A DNA stretch of 64,000 bases from Aphelenchoides besseyi (Eukaryota; Nematoda; Chromadorea; Rhabditida; Aphelenchoididae): the NCBI GenBank assembly GCA_024699855.1, contig JAMPIQ010000002.1, positions 10,044,001 to 10,108,000 of the forward strand, given 5' to 3'. Positions 24,899-37,928 of this stretch are shown piece by piece. The notes beneath the pieces were generated by a model. It made no database searches, was not told the DNA's origin, and worked only from the letters and a program-made list of their open reading frames with translations. The position numbers and the translations under genes were made by a program. Position 1 is the first letter of the stretch. Each line of letters opens with the position of its first letter.

Positions 24899-27800
24899 GC
24901 TCCAGCAAACATCTTCCCACATCCGTTGTTCCGTGCCAGCTTGCTCAAAGTTTATCCAACCGTAAATATTTTCCGCTTTTTTCACGTTCATAGTTCTATT
25001 TTTACCAGTCCGACTATCGAAAAGCCACAAGCATGCGTATTTTGACTTCGTTAAAAACAACCAAAATTCTACGGTTTCGAATGCACACTCTCCACTGAGT
25101 CCCGTGTCATTTCATGACTCCAATTCTCTTGTATCCAAAAGTTTTTCATAATTGAAAAACCATTCGCATCGTGTAATTTGGAAATGAGAAGGTCGAACCT
25201 CTTTCTTATTCACTCAAATGCACTTCTCTGCTACAAACCCTTCTCTTCAACACGAAACATAATCATTTCTTCTTTCAATCATAACGAAACTTTGGGCATC
25301 ATTTCCTCCTTTCTTCGTGTTTGGCATAATCATAGTAGTTTTCATAATACCCGCATCGATCACTCTCCATTTACTCGACTGCATAATTCGAATTTCCCAT
25401 CATCGCAAATCTGTCCAATTCTCATGTCATAGTTCAGTGTCCACCGCTTGTTATTCCCGTTGAAATTCTATGCGCCGTGTTTAGAATAAACTATTGCGTG
25501 GTAGAAGATCGAGCCATTGGATCTACAGTCGAGATCACAGTTTGCATTCGAATGAATTCTAATTTACCGAAAGTACGTTGGCTCTGGTTAGAACAACAGT
25601 GGAATTCAATAGCGTCGTTTTACATCTTAAATGGAAATTCGGCACAAAGAAAATTCTGATGATGTGCATCAAAAATTGCTTTTCATTGTCGTGATTATCG
25701 AAAATTTCCTCCGAAAATCGAATTTTATAAATATAGGCTTCTGAAGGCTTCTCTGATTTATTTACTCTTCGAGAAGTTCGAATCTATGAGTGTTCCTCTT
25801 CGTAAGTTTCGGTTCATTTGAGCAGTTTAGTGCAACAAGCATTGGATACGAAATTGTCGTAAGTTCTTAGGGTATCTTGTTGGTGTCGCTTGAAAAGAGT
25901 TTTTGTGAAACGTTCATTCAAACCCTTTTTTTAGTTTTGTTAGACGAGTTCGTTGAGATCAAATTGGGTTTCTAAAAATCTTTGAAAAAAGTTTTGAGGT
26001 TCACAATGTTTTTAATAGCTTTGCATTTTTAATTGTAACAGCAATGACTTTGGAGTTTAATCTCGTTGCATATTTGAACAGATGAGATGTCGGCTTTGAA
26101 AGCAGAGACTTGTGAGCAACGTAAAACGCGGACTTTGCCTACTCAACGAAGTTGGTTCTCGGTTGTGATGAGATTGTTTCGTTTCTTGTGTTCGTATTTG
26201 TCTACGTAGTTTGCTGTGGTGTAATAAAGTTTATTCACTTGTTCGGTGATAGAATTAGCTGTGTGCCTTTTGGACTGTTTATAACTCGGAACTATTGAAT
26301 CGGAAGAACGATGCGTCCTGTCGATAGCGTTCATGATTCTTGCCCCAATCACACTTTTCGATCCGTTATTAATCAATGGTATTTGTTGATTGAGACTAAA
26401 GAACAGATCGAAATTGCGTCGATTCCCAGGAGAAAACAAACATCCAGAAGTTGATTAGGAGTTCTTGAAAGCAGTTTTGTATTCATTGCCTGAGTAGACC
26501 TACTTCTATTGGTCGTTTCAATGACACTTAAGCTATCGCGTCAATCAGACGATCACAAAACGGGCGACAATCAGTGACATTTTTAGCAAAAATTCTACGT
26601 CATCTCCGAGAATTAAACTTCGGTTTAGAAAGTTAAAACGATCTTTAAATTGTGATTTAAGATTAGAGCTTAAGACGAATACGTAATGTACGGGAGTTCA
26701 GTGCACGTAGTTTCGATGTTTGCAGTGTTTTTAGCCCCTTTCATTCATTAGGCTCCTTAACCTAAATCGATTAGAAATCTGCTGTGGTTTTTGGTCATCG
26801 AACTCTTTTTTATTCAAGAAATGATGTAAAGCCTTCAAAGTTTTGGCACTACAAAAACACGCTCCGTTTACCTTTTTTCATGCAAATCCCCTTCTGACGA
26901 CCTCGTTTTGTTGCCTACTGGTGTTTAGTGAGAATCCAACGGGTTGTTCTTTTAAAACTTTCTGTCATAGCGCGTTCTAATGAGCGTATGTTCGATTACG
27001 AAGCGATTTATTTGATTGACATATTTGTATTAGCAGGTTGCTAGACAAAACGGTGGACAAAGTTCTCTTGCGCACTTTCAACGAACAGCAATTTGTCATC
27101 GACAAGCAAACGCTTTGCGGAAAATATGAGTTTTTCGAAAGGAACTGAGAACAAATGAGCATATGATTAAAAGAAATGTTTCATTTTAATCGATGAACAA
27201 CCTTTCGGATTGACGTTTTGTTGTCCGATCTATCGCTCCAAAACGATTTGAGTGACAGGAAACGAAAGTAAAATTCGTTGCCTATCAGTGCACAGAATTA
27301 CAACATGAATTTAACAGAAGTTTGTGTCTTCGATTCGCACGATCATGAGTCTGTTCGTTTTGCCAAGAGTTCGTTTTTCGTGGTCAATTAAGCGATGGAA
27401 ATACAAAGATTGATCTGTAAGACCATACGCCACAATAGTATCTTGTTGCAGAAGCGTGATTTTCATTCCGCGAATAGACGATCCGCGGTTATTGACTGAT
27501 GACTATCAATTGCTGGGCGTTGCTGGATTTTTGGTGGAAGAGAAAGATACGCGCAGAAACGGCGCCTAAAACCGCGTGTTCATTTTGAAGTTATGGCTAT
27601 TGCGCGTATGTGTCTTAACAGCATCATAAGTATGATAGATGTCGAAATATATTTATGTTGTTTGTTTTCGTCTCTTCGTTCTCATAAGCGGCGTCATTGT
27701 AATGAATGTTTATCGCATAACTCGGGGGTGACCATTCGTTTGCAGTCGAGAAGCCATTTCATTCCCGTTTGTATTTATTGGTGTGGTCGTGACCTTTGGA

Positions 27801-28409
27801 CATGAGTAACTATGCGCAATTTTATGGACCAGGGTTCATGTTAATGGAAAAGAGTATATTTCTTAGATACTGTTTATCTCTTCGATCAGCAGCTTATGTT
27901 CAATTGCTATGGAAAGTTGGTTTTTGACAAGCATCTTTATGATCAAGTAATAACATTTACCGTTCTATTTCATTGTGTTTACACACAAAGTTGACTGCTT
28001 AGTTTTTGATTTCGTAAGATCCAATATCTTTGAAGATCGAATTGGGTTTAACTTCTTTCATGGTTAGATTTGCAGGGTTATTGAAGGTTCCAAATTTACA
28101 AGTTTCATATCAAAAATGCTGAATTCCAACTGATAAGCAGCGTATCTATTGTGCTCGTAAGCGCATTCTGACCTTTGTTATCAGCGGTCTAACAGTTTTC
28201 TTTTCAATTACACGTGTTTTCGACCCTCCAAATGGTTGTGAGACACTTGTAAATTTGAAACATTCGATTGTAAACGAGCACATTAACTTTCTTTGTTGTT
28301 GCAAATGCTTATACTCGTGTTGTTGATTGAGCTTATTACACGCGTTTTATATTCCTATCAAATTTGCGCGTTAATTTGTGTTACAAGGATACAAGTAGAA
28401 GCTAAGAAC
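24899..28409. other. 3.5 kb interval without a recognisable gene
   Basis: It begins with the V-ATPase 3' UTR and ends at the NT5C2 promoter. Only scattered short open frames are present (for example 26143-26439 minus, 27593-27805 plus). None has a motif, signal peptide or good splice partner. T-rich tracts are common. I see no inverted repeats or transposon ends. Confidence 0.5.
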
Positions 28410-30551
28410 ATGTTTTTCGGTACAATGGAGAACAAAAACTTTGAAAGTCGTGTTGGATATAAGCGAGAGCCGGCCAATCGGTTAGTTCCGTTTGTTAATT
28501 AGTGAATTAACAGGATACTTTCAGGGTGTTCGTTAATCGAAATTTGCGATTAGACAAAATCAAATTCTTCGGATTCGATATGGTGAATAGTGGTCTTTGT
28601 CGATCTCAAATTTGCTCTTTAAGGACTACACACTTGCAGCGTACAAGTCTCCGGACTTGGAAGAAATGGCATTTGCTCTTATTGTTCAACGGTTAATTGA
28701 TATCGGATATCCGGAGGAGTTCAAGAAATTTGAGTATAATCCCATTTTTCCTGTTCGAGGCTTGTGGTTTGATTATGTTTATGGCAACCTGCTGAAGGTC
28801 GATGGTTTGTCTTCAATGCGTATGCTTTGAAAACACTTATGATGTTTTTAGGTTTCGGTAACATTCTTGTTGCTGTTCATGGATTTTACTTCCTTAAACC
28901 GTGAGTTTAGAACTCTCGTTCATGAAAACATTCATCGTTAAGATCTGAAATCGAAGAACTCTACCCGAACAAATTCCTACATTTGTCAGACAAACGTGTT
29001 TATGTTTTGAAGTAAGTCGTGCGAATTGTATGTTATGAACGTTTTTAGTACACTTTTCAACTTGCCAGAAACGTACCTTGTTGCGTGTTCCGTTGACTAT
29101 TTTGACAACTCGCCGCTATACCAACCGTAAGTTTATGTGTTTAATTGCTCTTCTTACTGCTGTCCAATTTAGAACATCGGATAAAACGGGTGTAAAATCG
29201 GGAGAGGTCGTGATGTCATACAAATCGATCTTCCAAGATATTCGAAACGCGGTCGATTGGGTTCATTTTGATGTAAGGCAAACAGAATTTGAAGTTTTTC
29301 AAATCACTTTTCAGAGTGACATGAAAAAGAACATTTTGGGAAACCTGCAAAAGTACGTCGAGAAAGACGATCGAGCAGTTCAGATGTTGAACGAGTTGCG
29401 TGCTGCCGATCGCAAGACCTTTCTTCTCACCAATAGTGATTATCCCTATACAAATGGGGTAATGAGCTACATCCTCGGCAAAGATTGGACTTCTTACTTT
29501 GATATCACAGTTGTGGACGCTCGAAAACCATTGTGGTTTGCTGAAGGAACAGTATTTCGCGAAGTCAATACTCAAACTGGCGCCTTAAAAATTGGAATTC
29601 ACACGGGGCCATTAAGGAAAGGCGTTGTTTATTCGGGTGGATCGTGTGATGCGTTTCGTCGTTTGGTCAAATGCCGAGGCAAAGACGTTCTTTATATCGG
29701 AGATCATATTTGTAAGTTGTAAAAACGATTCTCAAGTTTACGCATGCAAATATTTTAGTTGGAGATGTTTTGCGTTCCAAGAAAGCACGTGGTTGGCGAA
29801 CAATGTTGGTGGTACCGGAATTGAATCACGAGTTAACTGTTTGGACGGGTCGACGGCATTTGTTCGAGAAATTGAATGAGTTGGATCACATTCTTGCGTC
29901 TATTTATAAGGACTTGGATAGTTCGACAAGGGAAAAACCAGACATGAGCGCTTTGACTGACAACATTCGAGTAAACCCAATTCCTTCGACAAGTTTTTTA
30001 ACAAAGTTTCAGGAAGTGACGTATGAAATGGATCAGGAGTACGGAATAATTGGCTCATTATTTCGCAGTGGTTCGAGAACCACTTTCTTTGCATCACAAG
30101 TTGAACGATACGCCGACATTTACGCGTCGAGTTGTTACAATTTGGTTCATTATCCCACTTTTTATTTCTTTCGTGCACCCATGTCTTTGATGTCGCACGA
30201 ACAAACGGTTGATCATGCTTCTACAATGCGACAACGAAACCCGTTGGTTAATCAGGACTCAGTCGGTCAACAGGGTTCGTGTTGTTTCCTGTTTCTATAC
30301 TCACTGTTCAACTTATTTTAGTGCGAGGTTGGAACAAAATGATGCCAAAGTCGGGTACTTTTTCTGTTTACGAAGATGACGAAGATAGTCGATCATCGAA
30401 CTCGGAAATTGATTCACCTGAGAACAACGGAGTTCATACGACTCGAAGCGAAAAAGCAGATCCACCAGCAATCGAAAATGGAGAAGAAAACGGCCTTAAC
30501 TCTTTAGATATCATTGTTGCCAATCCAACACACGTCGACAACCAACAATAG
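28410..30551 (+). CDS. NT5C2: NT5C2-type cytosolic purine 5'-nucleotidase (HAD family)
   Basis: Hydrolyses IMP/GMP and related purine nucleotides in the cytosol. The HAD nucleophile motif reads [15 protein letters not shown] and is interrupted by a 41-base intron exactly between Met and the second Asp. Further hallmarks: [58 protein letters not shown], motif [17 protein letters not shown], the lysine-bearing [17 protein letters not shown], and motif [22 protein letters not shown]. The C-terminus is acidic ([20 protein letters not shown]), as in NT5C2, though it continues longer to TAG 30551. ATG 28410 was chosen; the ATG 15 bases later (MENKNF) is an alternative. An AATAAA follows at 30637. 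Confidence 0.95.
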
Positions 30552-30636
30552 AAATGATGTTGATGACCTAGTTACCTTAACTGGCTATCTGTTCTTATTG
30601 CCTTAACTACTTTCTAATTCACATGCTATAAACCAA

Positions 30637-30642
30637 AATAAA
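30637..30642 (+). terminator. AATAAA polyadenylation signal of NT5C2
   Basis: This canonical hexamer lies 86 bases downstream of the nucleotidase stop on the same strand. Confidence 0.5.
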
Positions 30643-31023
30643 CAACTAAGATATTCAGTTCGCGTATTTGCAGCCTTAAGTGCACACTTGAAGTCTGGCG
30701 GAAAACATGCAATAAATCAATGAATTGTTTATAATTATAAGTTGGTATGGCAACATGTGATTGAGGACAACAAAACGAAAGCTGTTAATGGCAACAATTT
30801 GGAATGGAGTGCGAAAATTGAATTTTTGAAAGACAATCACTAATTACAACATTGGAACGAACAAAGTTTTTCATCTTTTCGAAAGATTGCAAATAAATCC
30901 ACTTGATTACCCATTGATTGTGGAAGAATAATTAGGCAATAAATTAATCGTATTAATAAAACGAAAAGAAAAATTTTCGTCAAAAATGCTGTAGTTTCAA
31001 AATTCAGTAGAAGATTTGAAGCT
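30643..31023. other. Convergent 3' interval
   Basis: AT-rich sequence between the nucleotidase poly(A) signal and the stop of the minus-strand MAM-like gene. Several AATAAA-like hexamers occur on both strands. No gene is seen. Confidence 0.5.
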
Positions 31024-33058
31024 TTAGCATAACGGACGAGCGCTTTCTACTGGTTCACTAGCGTTCAAAACTTGAACATCATCCAACGCACAAGCTCCTT
31101 GATTCGTACGGCTGTTTTCGCAGAAGAAAATGACCTAAAGATTCAAACACAGTAAAAGGTTATAGAATCATAGCGACAAAAGATCTGTTTTTGAACTCAC
31201 TCGTTTGGTGTTCTCTGGACACGTGAAGTCTCCGTACTTCCACATACGATCAGCTACACTAACAAACTTATCGGTACCAAACGGACACACGTCCGGCGAA
31301 TCGCAACATCCTTTGAGTTGCACACCGTGAGTGCTCTCGTAGAATTGGAATCGAATTCGCACACTCTCATCAATATAGTTGACATCAGCAGCCAAACCGG
31401 CACGTTCGTTTGGATAAATGAAAGAAGCAGCATAAAAATCGCCCTCTAAAACACATGACAATTGTGTGTGCAGTTCTATTGGTTAGCTGACCAGGACTTT
31501 CTTTTATTCCGGTTATTCGATTCATGAATTGTCCTTTTACAACTTGGAATCGAGTAGTCAGACCACGAATGGAATCTTGTACTTGAATATCTTCGTAGGC
31601 ACACGTTCTTCCTGAACATTTTCATTTACCTCTTACAACAGTAAATGTTCACTTACCGTCTTCGAATGTGCATTTAATCGATTTGCAGGTTTGTTGCGTC
31701 CATTGGCGTGAACTCATGAATTCAATCTTCGAACTTTCCACGTTCGTATTCGTTTCGGTTTTACTCGCTTGTGCACGACTCGACGTCATAGTCTCTATAG
31801 ACTCGGACTTGAAACTACTGGCCGAACTTTCGGCGTTAGAATTCGTGTTTACATGGGCAATGGAACTCGCATGTGCAGTAGCGTGTGAGTTAATGTTGGC
31901 ATTAGAGTCGGTATTGGTATTAATGTTTGTGTTTGCGTTACTAGCTGATCTAACAGCTCCACTAGTGCCAGTGGAAGCGGCGCCTGCAGATGTTTCACTT
32001 GGCGCTGGAGCTTGTACTCGTTGCTCGCATTCTTGCGGATCGGTTTCGTAGTAAATTTCGATGTCATCCAAAACAGTGATACTACCGCCATTCTGATCAA
32101 CAAAATCACTTGCAACAAACACCACCTTAACATTTTCAGAATTCAATATTAAAATCAATAGAAACTCACATCAACAACAGAGTTCCTGGGCAATTCAACT
32201 TCCGTGTACATTGGGCCATTTGGAGTGGGAGGAAATTCTTGGCAGTTGAGAAGTGGGTTGAAGTTCGTACTTTCGGGGAATGATTCTCGTAAACAAACTT
32301 GTAGAAGAGCTCGTTGTTGCCAATGTCTATAATGAAAATTTGAAATAAATTACTATAACAAGTTGTTATTCGAATGCATGTCGTTTGAGAATGTTCATAC
32401 TTACTTTGCACGAACTCGAATAACCGAACTTGCACAAGCAATTGCGCAAGAAGTTAATTGAGCTTCGTCGGATGGTGAAGCAATAGCTGTTGCAATTAAG
32501 TAGTGGCCATCAACCGTAATATTGGGATATCGCTCATCGGGAAGTCCCTGTCGAACGTTCCAATCGATTTGATCTTCTGGTGCCGGCAAATTTGCCCAAC
32601 AACAAGCAGCACCTTCGAAATCACATCTTAGGGCATTACCTAAATTGAGAATGTGTTTGTTGAGATGGTTAAAAACAACTACCTTCAGAAACCGGACCGC
32701 CGCCTTTTTCATTGTAGCCACTTGATGAAAATGGAACAGTAAGTCCTAAACATATTTTTATTAATGAAATCATTATCAACTCAACCTTGATTCAAATTGC
32801 TGGCTTGGTTTGGTGCAATTGGAACAGATTCGATGTTTTGAGCGGCACGTGCCACTGGTGGCAAAGCTACTTGAGGTGCCGGTTGTTGGCCTTGATATTG
32901 TGGTGCAGGCGCACCATATTGACCATATTGTTGGGTTCGCGGTGCTGAACTAAGACACCCGTAGCCTTAAATTTTTCTTTTCAATGTGCCGCTAATTGAA
33001 TGCCCTTACAGTGATTCGAACTGAAAGCCAATATAAACAAACAAACCGCAGTCCGCAT
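31024..33058 (-). CDS. Secreted matrix protein with two MAM-like cysteine modules and a Ser/Asn/Thr linker
   Basis: The start at 33058 gives a signal peptide (MRTAVCLFILAFSSNHC). A Gln/Pro/Tyr-rich stretch follows (RTQQYGQYGAPAPQYQGQQP). Module 1 opens LRCDFEGAACCWANLPAPED and runs to SVVDVVFVASDFVDQNGGS and VLDDIEIYYETDPQEC. A linker of about 100 residues is almost only Ser, Ala, Asn, Thr and His (SNANTNINTNTDSNANINSH). Module 2 opens IKCTFEDGRTCAYEDIQVQD and ends VIFFCENSRTNQGACALDDVQVL before TAA 31024. The alternating CDFE...DDI...pattern is that of MAM/jelly-roll domains; the exact domain name is inference. About nine exons share a consistent phase. It probably belongs to cuticle or extracellular matrix. 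Confidence 0.8.
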
Positions 33059-33807
33059 TGCGGAAGCCGAACAACTCGAAGCTAAATAAGGAATTGAGAT
33101 GCAGAAACCAGATAACATGATTAAAACGCCAAAGAATTGCGAGATAAAAGGTTACATAAAAAAACATTGATAACCAATCTCGAATACGAAAAGTCTACGA
33201 TGTTTAACAAACGCGACTAGTTGAATTCGAAAACTTATAATTCAGGAATTCAATAATCGCCGAAGATTTTGGAAATCAATCCGTCCAACCACAAAAACGT
33301 TCGCCGCGTATTTGTCGCTCTATACGGCTATAGAAGGGAGCAGAAGACCGTTAGAGGCGCGATGGGGGGCGCGTCTGTTTTATGTGCTGAATCCGAAATG
33401 CCGTCGGAAATCAAGACTTGTGGATTGAACCGGATCGACCGATCGGTCGAGATGTTCGACGCCCAATCGAGATAAAACGTGTGATTGACAATCAGCACTA
33501 CGCACAAACACAATTGGCAGCCGATTAGTTCGCTCAGAAATCCGGTTATGCGCAAAAGTGATAAGGAAAACAGACAATTTCAACATGTTGCGGTTCACTC
33601 TCATCTAAACAAGTAGATAAACAACATCATAACATCGATTTCAAACAACCAAACTCTCTTCAGTCCTTCATTTTGATCAACTTTTTAAAGTCCACAGACT
33701 CAATTCGAAGACTCGAAGAACTAGGTTACACGTCAATGAGTACTCGAAAGTAATCTTATTGTGTAGAATAGGTTACAGAACCTCGAACTGACAATTAACA
33801 CGGAAAA
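33059..33807. other. Upstream region of the MAM-like gene, no gene seen
   Basis: It contains the promoter of the minus-strand secreted gene. Overlapping short frames on both strands (33269-33604) mirror each other and carry no motif. Confidence 0.45.
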
Positions 33808-34378
33808 ATGATCCTCAGCAATGAGTTCGAAGAGTTTGACGGAACAACGAAGTGTTTGAAGCAGTTGACGCGCAAAAAGAAAGTCGGCAGAACAAACAAG
33901 CCGGATCTCGACTTTTCACTTGACGAAGTTCATTCGCCGATGATCGCGAAGGAGTGTGAGGAGGTAAGCGGGAGTTCGCTCTTGTCATCCCGTGAATTTC
34001 GCTTTTCGACGGTTACATACTCGTGTGTATGAGAACGGCAAACCGAATTTGATGTGACAACGCGCGGATTTTCGAAAGATTTATCAAAAGAAACATCCGA
34101 TTCACGGATTGTCGAATTGAATGCCGCGACTAAAGAATTTATGACGTTGATCCGCTTTCCAGTTAATGATCGCACGCAAAATTCGAGAAACACTACCGGT
34201 GAAGATAATCGTTCAACCAGCGACGCTTCTAATCAGCGGTCAAGATACCGAAACGAACACGAACGTTGCAATCATCGTCGACCGTCTAACGGCTCCGATG
34301 GCAATCGCGAAACAGATCGTGACTTGTGGAGACAACAAATTTAAACAGAAAACATTTTCAACTGCAAATTCATGTTGA
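33808..34378 (+). CDS. Tentative two-exon gene of unknown function
   Basis: Exon 1 (33808-33963) starts MILSNEFEEFDGTTKCLKQ and ends AKECEE at a good donor (GAG/GTAAGC). A 199-base intron ends at CGCTTTCCAG (34162). Exon 2 continues in phase 0 as LMIARKIRETLPVKIIVQPA, TNTNVAIIVDRLTAPMAIAK and KQIVTCGDNKF, and stops at 34378, giving 123 residues. The composition is protein-like and the splice signals are sound, but I recognise no domain. No signal peptide or membrane helix is present. It could also be a chance pairing of frames. Confidence 0.35.
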
Positions 34379-35144
34379 AGGTTTTCGATAAGTGGCTTCT
34401 TCTTTGCACCATTCTTTTGTGAATACAAGAACAACAAAAACGTATTGCGACAAAGTGTCCGTAGACACTCTCAATTAGTGTCGTAACGTCGCTTGAGGAA
34501 GTCGATTCGACTGAGCATCGTCAATGTTATTATCGTATCGAAGACTACAAATGTGAATTCGAATCCCGAAAATGCAAACAATCGCAAAACCGATGCGTGC
34601 AGATATTACCCAACTGACAGTTTGCGGTTGGAAATAAGACGAGCGATTTTGGGCGCACACCAACGGCGAATCTCTTTCATGGAACTGTGGAGCGACGCTG
34701 GAAAGGTACGACTGCCAACAATCGACGAGAAAACAAGAAAGTTCCGAAAATCGAAGAAAGTAGATTGATTGCGGCATGAAAAGATCGACGATTATGTCGC
34801 GCTCCGTAATTTCTATCCACTACTCCGAAACTTTCTCTGTGGTCAACTCACAAAACATCCACGCTTATAATCTCAATTTCTGTTTATTGTTCAACTGAAA
34901 CAATATCATTTAGTTGTTGACGGCAAGATACTAAACTTCGTAGGCTTGTTGGTAAGAAACTGTTGCAACAAGTTTGCTCAAACTCTTCAACAGCCTTTAG
35001 ATAGTCTCTTCAAGAGCTAAACTCGTTTCATTCAAACACGTTGCGAACTTCAAATACATTCGAAAGCTTTTGTGTGCAAAATGACGTTCAATTAATTGAT
35101 TCAAACGGTTTTATTTAAAGTTAATCAAATTGAAATGCAGCATC
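34379..35144. other. Interval between tentative gene and SMAD 3' end
   Basis: It holds the SMAD 3' UTR. A plus-strand frame at 34466-34609 carries five cysteines in 30 residues (CYYRIEDYKCEFESRKCKQS, then RCV) after a possible acceptor, but I found no exon to join it to. Confidence 0.4.
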
Positions 35145-36807
<1,663 letters not shown>

Positions 36808-37928
36808 GTCGATGCTAAAATTAGGCAACAGACTGTGGGAATTCCGAACACAAAACGGCAATTTGTTAACGAAATTTCGAACTCAACGACGCAAAGCAAC
36901 CGGAAAGACAAACGGCGGCAGAGATAAGAACGAAAAAGGACAAGAGAGCGGCAGATTGACGAAAAATCACAATTTTTTGTCGTTTCTTAATTCCAAAAAC
37001 AGTTGAGATTTGCGCAAACGAACGATCCAGTTGAAATTCCGGACGCGTTCAAATCGCGCCGGTCAAACCGTGTAGTCATCGTTCGTTGTTTTTTTAGCAT
37101 CGTTCCCATTTGGAAAATAAGCCACGCTCGAACATGCGCACTAACCGAACGTATATGAGGATTTTTGAAATACGCGCGAACGTCAAGAAATTCCCATTTT
37201 GCGCGTTTTATTGCGAAAGGAGATCGGTGACGAGAAGCCCCGTGCTATGAGCTGAAGGTGATGGTCTTCGAAATCAAACGACGAGATGCAACGACTTAAC
37301 ATGTTCGATACATCGCACTGCAGTTCAAGGTTGCAAAAACCTCTGACCTCCATTGGTTTATATCATAAATCAATTTGCAATATAGGAAGCAACAAAAAAA
37401 CAAGAATTTCTCGTCGTCGAGTTCTGCGGCAAACCATAGGCGTTAATTGACTAGGCGTTCGATTGATGAAACAAAAATCGAAGAAAAAGGTTAACAAAAA
37501 TTTCTGCTCAATGACTCAAACTCGTAAAGACCCAACTGTGTATATCTTTTATTTGTTTTAGTTGTGACAACTCAATCTTATGATCAACAGTAACGACGAT
37601 TAGACTTCCGGCAACTTTTGATGTAAAAAACAACATAAATAGTCATGAGTGATTGAGTAAATGCGAAGAGAACATTGATGCTGATTAGAATACGCGAAAC
37701 CCGATGAATAAAAAAGAGCGCAAATGAATAGCAGGCAGTTGAATTTTGAAAGCACGTGAATTGTTCGTCAAACCCAAGAATCGAACTGAATCTATAAAGT
37801 CGCGTAAACGAACAACTGATGAGGACAAATTCTAGAACAACAATCAAGACACTTCGTCAAATGGCAATCGCTCAAACAAACTGGAAAAAAGGGCGACGCG
37901 GGGGTTTACAAGCGAAACAACTGGTCGA
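36808..37928. other. SMAD promoter region / TNNI3K 3' flank
   Basis: This contains the SMAD upstream sequence. The SMAD frame is open a little further 5', but TTTTAG just before the chosen ATG suggests a 5' UTR intron or trans-splice acceptor. A minus-strand frame at 37584-37847 has two hydrophobic stretches but no ATG at its start. No gene is supported. Confidence 0.45.
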
